In this document: positions 54,132 to 62,802 of the stretch, piece by piece
Layout of the letters: the number at the start of each line of letters is the position of its first letter
Position numbering within the stretch: the stretch's first letter is position 1
Assembly: GCA_002731275.1 (NCBI GenBank)
Contig: PCBK01000073.1
Span: forward strand, 1-64,000
Direction: 5' to 3'
From: Deltaproteobacteria bacterium
GTDB taxonomy: Bacteria > Myxococcota_C > UBA6777
Length of the DNA: 64,000 nt
Program-made: the position numbers and the translations under genes
Notes under the pieces: model-generated
Told to the model about the DNA's origin: nothing
Databases searched by the model: none
Seen by the model: only the letters and a program-made list of their open reading frames with translations

Positions 54132-56045
54132 ATGTTTTTTTGGAGCAAACGACTGGCTTTGTTGTGTGTATTGATTGTCCTCGCCATTGGAGCGTGTTCG
54201 TCCAACGGTGAGCTCTGTACAGAGGACTCGGATTGTAAAGAGGCGCAGCACTACTGCAAAGTTGTAGAGGGCAAGTGTGTTCAGGACTGCAAGCTTCCCA
54301 TTGACTGCAAGGTCGACGAAAATTGCTCCGATACAGGACGCTGTGTCCCCAAAATCGGCACCTGCCAACTCAACGCTGAGAGGCGCTGTGTGGGGGGCAA
54401 GATGAGGTGGTATGACAGCTGTGGTTTTCAGCAGGATATCGCCGAAGACTGTGGGGCTGATGGTTGCGATGATACAGGCTGTAAACGTCCCGCCATTCAG
54501 TGCGGTGATGGCTCCTGTCAGGTCGGTGAAGACTGTGTCTCTTGTGCACAAGACTGTCCTTGTCAGGGGGGCAAAACGTGTGACGCTGCCACCGCAAAGT
54601 GTCTGGACGCCAACGCCAACTGTGGTAACGGAACATGTGACACTGCCCAAGGTGAGAGCTGCGCGAGCTGTCCTGCCGATTGTAAGTGTGCCGCCGATCA
54701 GATCTGTGATGCCCAGACGTCTTCTTGTGTCGCCTCCACAAAACTGTGTGGTAACGGTACCTGTGATGCCGCGAAAGGCGAAAACTGTTCTTCTTGCCCC
54801 GGTGATTGTAAGTGCGCTACAGGGCAAGGGTGTGACAATGGACAGTGTAAAGTTCTCTGTGGCAACGGTGTCTGCGAGCGTAGCAAAAACGAAAATTGCT
54901 CGACTTGTGCATCCGATTGTAAGTGCAACACCGGCGAAAAGTGTGACGCTGGACAGTGCAAGCCTGACCTTCGCTGTGGTGATGGCAATTGTGACGACAG
55001 TCAGGGCGAAAACTGCCAAACATGTGCACAAGATTGTAAGTGCAACAGTGGTCAACAGTGTTCCAACGGTCTGTGTGTTGTGAGCTGCGGTAACGGCCAA
55101 TGTCAGGCCAGCCTCAACGAAAATTGCTCAACGTGTCCACAAGATTGTAAATGCACGAGTAACCAAAACTGCAGCAGTGGTCAGTGCAAAACGTGTGTCT
55201 GTAAACCAGGAGACCGTCGATGTAGCGGAAACAGTATCCAACAGTGCAATGCAAACTGTCTGGGATACTCCACCATCCAATCCTGTAGTGGTAGCCAACA
55301 GTGTAAAAATGGTTCTTGTCAGGCGAGTTGTGGGAATGGCTCTTGTGATGCCGGTGAGAACTGCAACACGTGTGCACAAGATTGTAAGTGCAGTAGCAAC
55401 CAGTACTGCAACGCAGGAAGCTGCCAGAGTTGCACCTGTACGCCTGGCTCTCGACGCTGTTTTGGTGGCAAAGTGCAGGAGTGTAACGTCGACTGCCGTA
55501 GCTACAAGCTGATCGAAGAGTGTAAGTCTTCGGATAACCGAACTTGTAACTCGGTCACCAAAAAATGCCAATGTAAGACTGTCGCTGGATGTAGCTCCTC
55601 AACCTACTTCGATTATCGCTGTGTTTCTGCCAACAAGACGGATCGTGAGTATTGCTCAAAGAACGGATTTGGCTGCTACTATTGGAGAAAGAGTACACTA
55701 CCTTGTACCAACGGGGAGAAGTGTGTGAAGGGTGACTGCTGTGTGTGTACACCTGGAGAGAAGAGGTGTTCAGGTCGTGATCTGCAAGAGTGTAAATCGA
55801 CTTGTGATGGTTGGACGACACTTGAGACTTGTGAGCTCGCCAACAGCCAATATTGTAGTACATTGTACAAGTCATGTCGTTGCTCCTTCTCGACGTGTTC
55901 ATCGAGCACATACGCTGACTATCGCTGCTCCTCAACTGGAGTGAGGGAGTTTTGTTCAAAGAACTCCAAGGGATGCTATCGCTGGGTGGAGAGCGCATTC
56001 CCCTGTGAGGCGACGGAGACTTGTGTTGGCGGTAAGTGTCAATAG
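54132..56045 (+). CDS. Cys-rich repeat lipoprotein
   Basis: 637 residues with a lipoprotein signal ending GAC (Cys22); ATG 54132 follows a GAGG site, and the frame from 54066 would displace the signal. The mature protein has an opening CTEDSDC-type module. Seven repeats of about 35-45 residues follow, with the pattern CGNGxCDxxxGENCxxCxxDCKC, then longer Cys modules such as CKPGDRRCSGNSIQQC near the C-terminus. All suggest disulfide-bonded, calcium- or ligand-binding surface modules. There is no enzymatic motif. The role is unknown; adhesion or surface coat is plausible. Confidence 0.82.
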   Translation: MFFWSKRLALLCVLIVLAIGACSSNGELCTEDSDCKEAQHYCKVVEGKCVQDCKLPIDCKVDENCSDTGRCVPKIGTCQLNAERRCVGGKMRWYDSCGFQQDIAEDCGADGCDDTGCKRPAIQCGDGSCQVGEDCVSCAQDCPCQGGKTCDAATAKCLDANANCGNGTCDTAQGESCASCPADCKCAADQICDAQTSSCVASTKLCGNGTCDAAKGENCSSCPGDCKCATGQGCDNGQCKVLCGNGVCERSKNENCSTCASDCKCNTGEKCDAGQCKPDLRCGDGNCDDSQGENCQTCAQDCKCNSGQQCSNGLCVVSCGNGQCQASLNENCSTCPQDCKCTSNQNCSSGQCKTCVCKPGDRRCSGNSIQQCNANCLGYSTIQSCSGSQQCKNGSCQASCGNGSCDAGENCNTCAQDCKCSSNQYCNAGSCQSCTCTPGSRRCFGGKVQECNVDCRSYKLIEECKSSDNRTCNSVTKKCQCKTVAGCSSSTYFDYRCVSANKTDREYCSKNGFGCYYWRKSTLPCTNGEKCVKGDCCVCTPGEKRCSGRDLQECKSTCDGWTTLETCELANSQYCSTLYKSCRCSFSTCSSSTYADYRCSSTGVREFCSKNSKGCYRWVESAFPCEATETCVGGKCQ

Positions 56046-56223
56046 TTCGATTGTAAGGACGACATCCCGCTCTTTTTCAGGTCTTTCCACAAGGTCCACT
56101 CCACAACAACCTCACCTCTCCACGCTCACTTTTTTGCATCCAACAGCCCAATACTCTTGACAAGTCTGACGAGACAAGGCATCAATAGTGCCCTTATCTA
56201 GCCCCAAGAAGGAGTCATTACAT

Positions 56224-56895
56224 ATGTCCAATTCGAATCAGAAGCCTCTGGTCTCTATCGTTATTTATACTGTCATCGGGTTGGTGGTGACGTTTGTTGC
56301 TTTCGCTGCGCTGGGTGGATTTATCTCTGTTCTCAACCCAAAGAATACCAAAAAACTCGTGCGCAAGATGGATTGTAAACGCGCGTATGGCGTCCTGAAG
56401 AAGGACAAAGCCTCCACCACGTTTAAGTGGGCCAAAAAATACATGACCACAGCAGAGACTTCGTTTGTTGCCTGCATGGCCAAAGGAAAGCTCGCGCCCA
56501 AAAAGATGTCCGCACCTCTTCCAAAAGACTTGCAGCAAGTCAACAAAAAAGACGCGGACAAAAAGGCCGAGAAGAAAGTCGAAAAAGCAACAGACACCAA
56601 GGCTGCTGCCAACAAAGACGAAAAGAAAGTCGAAAAGGCTGCCGACACGAAAACAGCAGACAACAAAGACGAAAAGAAAGTTGAAAAAGCGGCAGACAAA
56701 AAAGGCGAGAAAAAAGCCGACGCTCCTGCAAAACGCGACGTGAAAAAAGCACCTGTGAAGCGAGCGGTTGCGAAGAAAGCACCTTCCAAACGCGATGTGA
56801 AAAAGGCCAGCATGACCCCCAAACAACGCGAAGCAAAGTGTGCTCGTGCCAAAAAAGCCGCGTTCATGGCTGCTTGCGTCAAAGACATGAAGTGA
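56224..56895 (+). CDS. Membrane protein with Lys/Ala/Glu repeat tail
   Basis: 223 residues starting after AAGGAG. One transmembrane helix (about 13-35) is followed by about 75 residues of ordinary helical sequence. A low-complexity region then repeats KKVEKAADTK-like units three times before basic (KR)DVKKAP units and a Cys-containing end. The tail resembles histone H1-like or TolA-like Lys/Ala repeats, so nucleic-acid binding or a periplasmic spacer are both possible. No family is recognised. It stands alone. Confidence 0.7.
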   Translation: MSNSNQKPLVSIVIYTVIGLVVTFVAFAALGGFISVLNPKNTKKLVRKMDCKRAYGVLKKDKASTTFKWAKKYMTTAETSFVACMAKGKLAPKKMSAPLPKDLQQVNKKDADKKAEKKVEKATDTKAAANKDEKKVEKAADTKTADNKDEKKVEKAADKKGEKKADAPAKRDVKKAPVKRAVAKKAPSKRDVKKASMTPKQREAKCARAKKAAFMAACVKDMK

Positions 56896-57223
56896 ACCTG
56901 CTCACCCCGCAAGGAATGAACTTCTACAATCCCCACTTGAACACCTCTTCTTTTCCCTCAGAACCAACCTGATCTTTTCCCTCAGAACCAACCTGATCGT
57001 TTCGTTCTCTACAACTTCTTTTGCCGCCCAAGTCCACACAAATGTCCGCTTTGCTCGATACCAAAGGACCTGTGTTGTAAGGGGAGACGTTTCGATTGTA
57101 TCGAGTGTTTCAATTGAAGTTTGTGTGTCAGGTAGGAGGCGACGTCTCTATGAGGTGAGATGTCTTTGGATGCTACAGGGATGAGAAGGAAGAGGCGGTG
57201 GGATGCGGGGGGCGGAAGGAGCA
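56896..57223. other. Intergenic region with 24-bp tandem duplication
   Basis: No gene is supported in these 328 bases. A perfect direct tandem repeat of 24 bp covers 56951-56974 and 56975-56998 (each unit begins ttttccctcagaacc). I see no clear terminator for either converging gene. Confidence 0.5.
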
Positions 57224-59041
57224 CTACATAAGCGTGGGGACACGAAGGAGCGTAAGGACAGCTTTGACGATCCCGATGAGACCTTCACCTGCGACCATAC
57301 CCGACGCGACCGCGAAGCTGAGTCTGTCACAGCTGTCGGAGTCTGCGCGTTTCCAGACGACGAGGATCATCGCACCGATGAAGATGACGATGGAGTAGTA
57401 CGCGGGGATGATGAACGCGATACCAATGGCCAGACCACTTGGTACGTAAGGCTTGAGTACAGGGACTTTACGTAGGATGGGGATGAGCGCACCGACGATG
57501 AGACCGACGATGATCGCGTAAATAGCCATTGGTGGGAGCGCGGAGGTTCCTTTGGCGAGGAGCTCTGCGACGGCTTTCCAGGCTTTCGCGGCAGGCGCGG
57601 GAAGTTTTTCACCACCGAGCTTGTAAGCGCTTGTGACGAGGTAGTAGACGGGGATACAGAAGAAGACACCAGACGCGATCCCGATGAGCTGTGAGATAAA
57701 CTGCTTGCGTGGAGACGCGCCGAGCATCCAGCCCGTCTTCAGGTCTTGCATCATGTCGGCTGCTTGGGAAGCACCTGCAGCTGTGACTGCGGCGGCCATC
57801 AAGTTGGTCGAGGTGCTACCTGGCGCGAGACCACCGTAGGCGAGCTGCGTCACTTTTCCCATACCGCCGATGGGGTTGATGTCTGTTTCACCTGTGGAGC
57901 GCGTCGCAACCATCGCGAGGACTGCAGAGAGCGCGATCGCGATAATACCGAGGTGATAAGGAATTTTAAACAGGTAATTGGCGACGAAGATCGTGAACAC
58001 AGAGGAGACCGCGAGACCACCCATCCACCAACTGTTGGGGATTTGTTCGTTGGCTGGGATCAGATCTTTGACGTTATCACTCGTTTTGGCAGGCAAGAAC
58101 GTACGGATAAATGTTTTCCAGGAGAGGAGCAGAGAGGTGAGCGCCTCGGAGACCATGATGGCGACACCGGGCCACAGCAACCAGCCACGTGCACCTGTCT
58201 TGAGGCTCATCGTGGGACCTGATGCCCAGCCGATGTTTTGTACGATTGGACCGACGATCCCCCACGCGATGATCGCGCCGATCAGCAGCGAGGTCCCGAC
58301 ACGGGGTCCAATCAGGATCCCTGCACCCATCAACATGGGCCCAAGATACAGCTTGAATGTCCACGCAGCAGCGATACTGAGCAGGCTGATATTGAGCGCC
58401 TTGATAGGAGGCATCTCCAGTTGTGGGATAAAGTACGTCGCGAGCGTAAACGCACCTGCAAACAAGCCCGCTCTAAGCAACGCGCTGGATTTGGCGACGG
58501 CTTCTTCAGCCTCCGCGTTCATCGCCATAATCGTCTCAGCTGTCGCGGTCCCTGTGGGGAAGCGAAGTTTTTCGACGACAACCATCTGACGACGCAGTGG
58601 GACCGCAAAGAAGACACCCAGATATGCGACACTCAACGCCCACAAAAACAACCCGTACCAGGGCAGATTGTAGCCAAGCATGTTCATCGCTGGGATGGCC
58701 GCGAGCAAACCTGCTGCGGAGGCCATCGAACCAGCACCCGAACCTGAGGTCTGTGTGATGTTTGTTTCAAGGGGAGAGAGTTTTTGATTCATAACCGAGA
58801 AGGCCGAGTATCCAAGGATCGCGGCGATCAATGAACCGCCGAATCCCCAACCGATCTTCAAACCCATATAGATATTCATACACGAGACGAGTCCACCAAG
58901 CAGACAACCTGCGACAACCGCACGGACTGTAAGCTGGGCTTCGCCTGGTTGGGGGGCATATACCTGACCCTCTTCCAGTGCGGGGGCACCTGTCTCGGAT
59001 GCGTTCGCTTTAACTTCAGCATCAGCCTTTTGTTCTACCAT
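57224..59041 (-). CDS. OPT-family oligopeptide transporter
   Basis: 605 residues with about 14-16 transmembrane helices and GGAGG five bases before the ATG. OPT features are the opening RAVVAGCLLGGLVSCMNIYM, GLKIGWGFGGSLIAAILGY and TSGSGAGSMASAAGLLAAIP blocks, and the RFPTGTATAETI motif found in prokaryotic OPT proteins. These are secondary transporters of oligopeptides or metal-chelate compounds at the inner membrane. It is divergent from the glycosidase lipoprotein gene. Confidence 0.92.
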   Translation of the reverse strand: MVEQKADAEVKANASETGAPALEEGQVYAPQPGEAQLTVRAVVAGCLLGGLVSCMNIYMGLKIGWGFGGSLIAAILGYSAFSVMNQKLSPLETNITQTSGSGAGSMASAAGLLAAIPAMNMLGYNLPWYGLFLWALSVAYLGVFFAVPLRRQMVVVEKLRFPTGTATAETIMAMNAEAEEAVAKSSALLRAGLFAGAFTLATYFIPQLEMPPIKALNISLLSIAAAWTFKLYLGPMLMGAGILIGPRVGTSLLIGAIIAWGIVGPIVQNIGWASGPTMSLKTGARGWLLWPGVAIMVSEALTSLLLSWKTFIRTFLPAKTSDNVKDLIPANEQIPNSWWMGGLAVSSVFTIFVANYLFKIPYHLGIIAIALSAVLAMVATRSTGETDINPIGGMGKVTQLAYGGLAPGSTSTNLMAAAVTAAGASQAADMMQDLKTGWMLGASPRKQFISQLIGIASGVFFCIPVYYLVTSAYKLGGEKLPAPAAKAWKAVAELLAKGTSALPPMAIYAIIVGLIVGALIPILRKVPVLKPYVPSGLAIGIAFIIPAYYSIVIFIGAMILVVWKRADSDSCDRLSFAVASGMVAGEGLIGIVKAVLTLLRVPTLM

Positions 59042-59299
59042 TCAATCCTCCAGAATGTTTCTTTATTTCCGGGCAAAAACGCTGGAAAATTATCACATCC
59101 CCTCTCGAATTGCAATCCAATCCTCTCGACAATTGGAAACCCTCAGTACATGGATTGAAAAGCGACTTCTTTGTGGCCACATCACACGCCGATATCACAC
59201 ACTCTCCAAAATTATGGTAGGCTTGCAGCGTGGTCTCTACACACACCAAACATGGATATATAGCTCTTCGCTCCTATCAAACAAAAAAGGTTTTTGTTG

Positions 59300-62200
59300 A
59301 TGAATCGATACACATGGATTGTACTCTCCTTTGTATTTCTTGGTCTCCAACACTGTACACCACCTTCCCAAGATGAACCCAACCAAGAAACGACACCGCA
59401 AGAGCAAGTCGTCGAGCGAGAAGTTGTCTCTATCGAAGCCCGAAAGGAGGTGGAGAATGAGCCACCGAAGGAGACGGGGGATGAGCCTCCGAAGGAGTCT
59501 AATGAAAAGAAACAAGAGCCACAGGCTCACGACGCAGGTGAGCCACTCCAGCCTGAACCCGTCAAAGACACGCGAGACGCTTCACGCCCTGATATTCCCG
59601 AACAAGCAGATGATGATATTCCCGAAGGACAGGAAGGGGTCCCTGAGATGACGTCTCCTGAGCAGACGAAGGACACCGGTCCTGTCGATCCATGTCTCTC
59701 TTCTCCTTATAAGCAGACCTTCGACAATGACACTGTCTCTGTCTCCTGTACCTCCAACAGCAACGGGACAAGGGCGTACACGCTCTCGACAACTCACTCT
59801 CTGCGAGACAACGATCCGGCGAGCAAGCAGGTCCAGTTTACCGAGCGCAATAACACACCCAGCCTGATCTTGCGCTCCGGGAATGTGATGTTTGACGCGC
59901 TCTTTGCGATGGCGATCGAGGAGACATGGCAGAACAGTGTTTCAGCCGTACAGGACGGAAGCTTCAACAACAATCAACCTGTGACATGTGCGTGCTATCA
60001 AACTGGCGCAAAGTGGACGTGGGCCTGGACCCGTGACACTGCGTATGCGATTGATCTAGCCTTCGCTTCGTTTGATCCACAACGCTCTGTCGATACGTTA
60101 TTGTTCAAGATCTCACCGCGCAAAGCCAGCGCAGGTGGGCAGGACACACAGATCGTCCAGGATACGGGGACGGGTGGAAGTTGGCCTGTATCGAGCGATC
60201 GGGTTGTGTGGGCTTTGGGGGCGCGGCGTGTCGCGCAGATGCTCGCGCAGTCCGATCGACAGAGCTTTGTGCAAAAGGCGTATCCGGCCTTGGCCAACAC
60301 CATCGAGCTGGACCGCAAGATGATTTTCGACCCAGGGGATGGACTTTACCGAGGTGAACAGTCCTTTCTCGATTGGCGTGAACAGTCTTATCCCTCTTGG
60401 ACCAAGGAGCAGCTTTGGCATATCGCGATGTCCAAAGCGCTCTCGACGAATGTCACCCATTTGATCGCCATCGAGTTGGCTGCTTCGTTCGCCAAAGACC
60501 TCGGCAAGACACAGGAAGAGACGAAGTACACGACCTGGGCGAATGCCCTTCGAAAAGCCATTCAGAATCGGTTTTACCTCCCGTCTGTAGGACTTTACAG
60601 TACGATGATCACGACGACCCTCGATCCTGCAGCGGTGTACAAGTACGATCTGCTCGGGAGTGCTTTGACGATTCTTTCGGGGATTGCGGATGTCGCGACT
60701 GCAAAGAAGGTGATCTCTGGCTATCCTCATTCGGACAAAGGACCACCGGTGATATGGCCACAGCAACCATTTATCCCGATTTATCACAACCGTGCGCTGT
60801 GGCCTTTTGTGACCGCATACTGGCTGCGGGCGGCCAAGCGTGCAGGTCATGCTGAGGCGGTCACACACAATATGCGTTCGATGATACGGGGAGCTGCGCT
60901 GAATCTCTCCAATATGGAGAACTTCGAGTTTTTACAGGGCGCCAATTACGTTCAGGATGGACAATACTCTGGGCCTGTTGTGAATTCCCGACGCCAACTC
61001 TGGTCTGTCGCTGGCTATATCTCGATGATTCAGGATGTGCTCTTTGGTTTGGAGGTCAGTGAGCAGGGGGTGCGTTTTCAGCCTTTCTTTCCGCGAGCGA
61101 TACGGCAATCCTGGTTTGCACAGAGCAACGAGTTAACCCTTCGTGGTGTTGTGTACAAGGGAAAATCCTTTGATGTGACGTTGCGTTTGCCTGCCAAAGC
61201 CAGCGGCACTGCTGGAGCCTACGATGTCGATACAGTCGTGCTCAATGGCAGCGATGTCAAAGGCAAGTGGTTGACCGCTGCACAATTACAAGCACAGAAC
61301 ACATTGATCATCACACTCTCACAACCAGCCAATGCGACGAATGATGCTCTGACTATTGTGAAAAACAGCGCGGATTTTCGCTTGTTTTGGAGTCCTCGCG
61401 AGCCCTCCATCACGAAGATCGAGGAGGACACAAGCGGTTTGAAGTTGACGATCTCAAATAACGGTGAGCAGGGCGTGACACATGATATCTACCGCGATGG
61501 TGTGCGCGTCGCGACAGGGATCGCTGCTGGGACGTGGATCGACAAGACGGCGGCGGATGTCGCGAAGAGATCCTATTGCTACGCAGTAGACGCAGGTTTC
61601 ACCTCTTCGAAGAATCGCTCTCACCACTCTCTACCGACTTGTTACTTGGGCAAGAGCGAGGTGCGTCTCAAACAGTTGAGCGCGTATCGCTTTGAAGCCA
61701 AAGGTGGGAAGTGGGGGACATCTGGCAAAGAAGAGACGTATCTTCAGTGGGGGGATGGCACGGACTCTCTAGAGGTTGCTGCCATTCGTCCTGATTGGAC
61801 AGGGACATATGCACTTCAGATCTTGTATCGCAATCCCCACGGCAGCCTGACTTCGAGCATCGCTTGTGCGACAAAAAAGCTCCAAATCATCGACAACACA
61901 GACGGAAAAGTCGTGAAGGAAGGCTACGTGGTGATGCCGACAAGCCAACAGTTGTCACAGGCGCGTTCTAATGTGTTACGTGTTGATCTGCGCTCTGACC
62001 GGACATACCGTTTGAGGATTGAGAATGACAACATCGTCCACAACATGACGTACCTGGAACACTTCTCCTTGTTTACAGGTGGTCCAGGTGGGGGGACAAA
62101 GACCTTCAATCAGGTGGAGATCCAAGGGGTGCGGATGTTCCCACTGTCAGGTACAGAGACGACACGCACGACGGGGTCGCTGCTTGCGTTTAATGGGAAC

Positions 62201-62797
62201 AATGATCTGAACAAGTACGCATCGACACAGGTGAGTACGCCGGGCGTACTGCTCGAAACGTGGGAGCGTTTTGGTCTCGATTGGGATCAGGATTGGTTGT
62301 ACATTACCATCGTGAGCAAAGGTTTTGAAGCCGACCTCAAGGTCTTTACGCTCTACGTTGAGCCGGCGCAAGGCAGCTTCTCGGCGGCGACACAGAGCAA
62401 AGGGGTGACCTATCTAAACCAGACCGCGGAGCTTCCCTTTACACCGAAGTATATGTTGGGAGTACGCTTACGCGCGGACAACAGTGATGGTTTTGGTCCG
62501 TGGAATGGTGTGTGGCGGAAAGATACAAATGGATGGGTCTTACAGACACGGTGGCGAGCGGCGAAGGATTACTTTGTCGCAGGGGATAAACACACCATCT
62601 CGTACCGAGTCCATCGGGCCGAGTTGGGATGGCCACAGCGTATTCGTCTGGCTGGGCACCTAGTCAACGGGGTCGCAGCCAACGAGTGGAAGGTCACTGT
62701 CCCATCGAACCACACCCCCTGGAAAGCGTCAAATACAGGCTACTATGAGATCGTACTTGGGAGCCAAAAGGCCGTCTCTGTCTGGACGAAGAAGTGA
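59300..62797 (+). CDS. Glycosidase-like lipoprotein with acidic stalk
   Basis: 1166 residues. The signal ends LQHC (Cys19), an imperfect lipobox, followed by CTPP and a Glu/Pro-rich stalk (about 20-130) like the EEP lipoprotein at 11230. From about 140 to 620 the sequence looks like a six-hairpin (alpha/alpha)6 glycosidase: TWAWTRDTAYAIDLAF, FLDWREQSYPSW and HNRALWPFVTAYW. This recalls GH63/GH15/GH78-type amylo- or trehalase-like enzymes. Fibronectin-like and beta-sandwich regions make up the C-terminal half (DIYRDGVRVATGIAAGTW). It probably degrades an extracellular polysaccharide. ATG 59300 is preferred over a TTG six bases earlier. Confidence 0.78.
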   Translation: MNRYTWIVLSFVFLGLQHCTPPSQDEPNQETTPQEQVVEREVVSIEARKEVENEPPKETGDEPPKESNEKKQEPQAHDAGEPLQPEPVKDTRDASRPDIPEQADDDIPEGQEGVPEMTSPEQTKDTGPVDPCLSSPYKQTFDNDTVSVSCTSNSNGTRAYTLSTTHSLRDNDPASKQVQFTERNNTPSLILRSGNVMFDALFAMAIEETWQNSVSAVQDGSFNNNQPVTCACYQTGAKWTWAWTRDTAYAIDLAFASFDPQRSVDTLLFKISPRKASAGGQDTQIVQDTGTGGSWPVSSDRVVWALGARRVAQMLAQSDRQSFVQKAYPALANTIELDRKMIFDPGDGLYRGEQSFLDWREQSYPSWTKEQLWHIAMSKALSTNVTHLIAIELAASFAKDLGKTQEETKYTTWANALRKAIQNRFYLPSVGLYSTMITTTLDPAAVYKYDLLGSALTILSGIADVATAKKVISGYPHSDKGPPVIWPQQPFIPIYHNRALWPFVTAYWLRAAKRAGHAEAVTHNMRSMIRGAALNLSNMENFEFLQGANYVQDGQYSGPVVNSRRQLWSVAGYISMIQDVLFGLEVSEQGVRFQPFFPRAIRQSWFAQSNELTLRGVVYKGKSFDVTLRLPAKASGTAGAYDVDTVVLNGSDVKGKWLTAAQLQAQNTLIITLSQPANATNDALTIVKNSADFRLFWSPREPSITKIEEDTSGLKLTISNNGEQGVTHDIYRDGVRVATGIAAGTWIDKTAADVAKRSYCYAVDAGFTSSKNRSHHSLPTCYLGKSEVRLKQLSAYRFEAKGGKWGTSGKEETYLQWGDGTDSLEVAAIRPDWTGTYALQILYRNPHGSLTSSIACATKKLQIIDNTDGKVVKEGYVVMPTSQQLSQARSNVLRVDLRSDRTYRLRIENDNIVHNMTYLEHFSLFTGGPGGGTKTFNQVEIQGVRMFPLSGTETTRTTGSLLAFNGNNDLNKYASTQVSTPGVLLETWERFGLDWDQDWLYITIVSKGFEADLKVFTLYVEPAQGSFSAATQSKGVTYLNQTAELPFTPKYMLGVRLRADNSDGFGPWNGVWRKDTNGWVLQTRWRAAKDYFVAGDKHTISYRVHRAELGWPQRIRLAGHLVNGVAANEWKVTVPSNHTPWKASNTGYYEIVLGSQKAVSVWTKK

Positions 62798-62802
62798 TGT
62801 TC

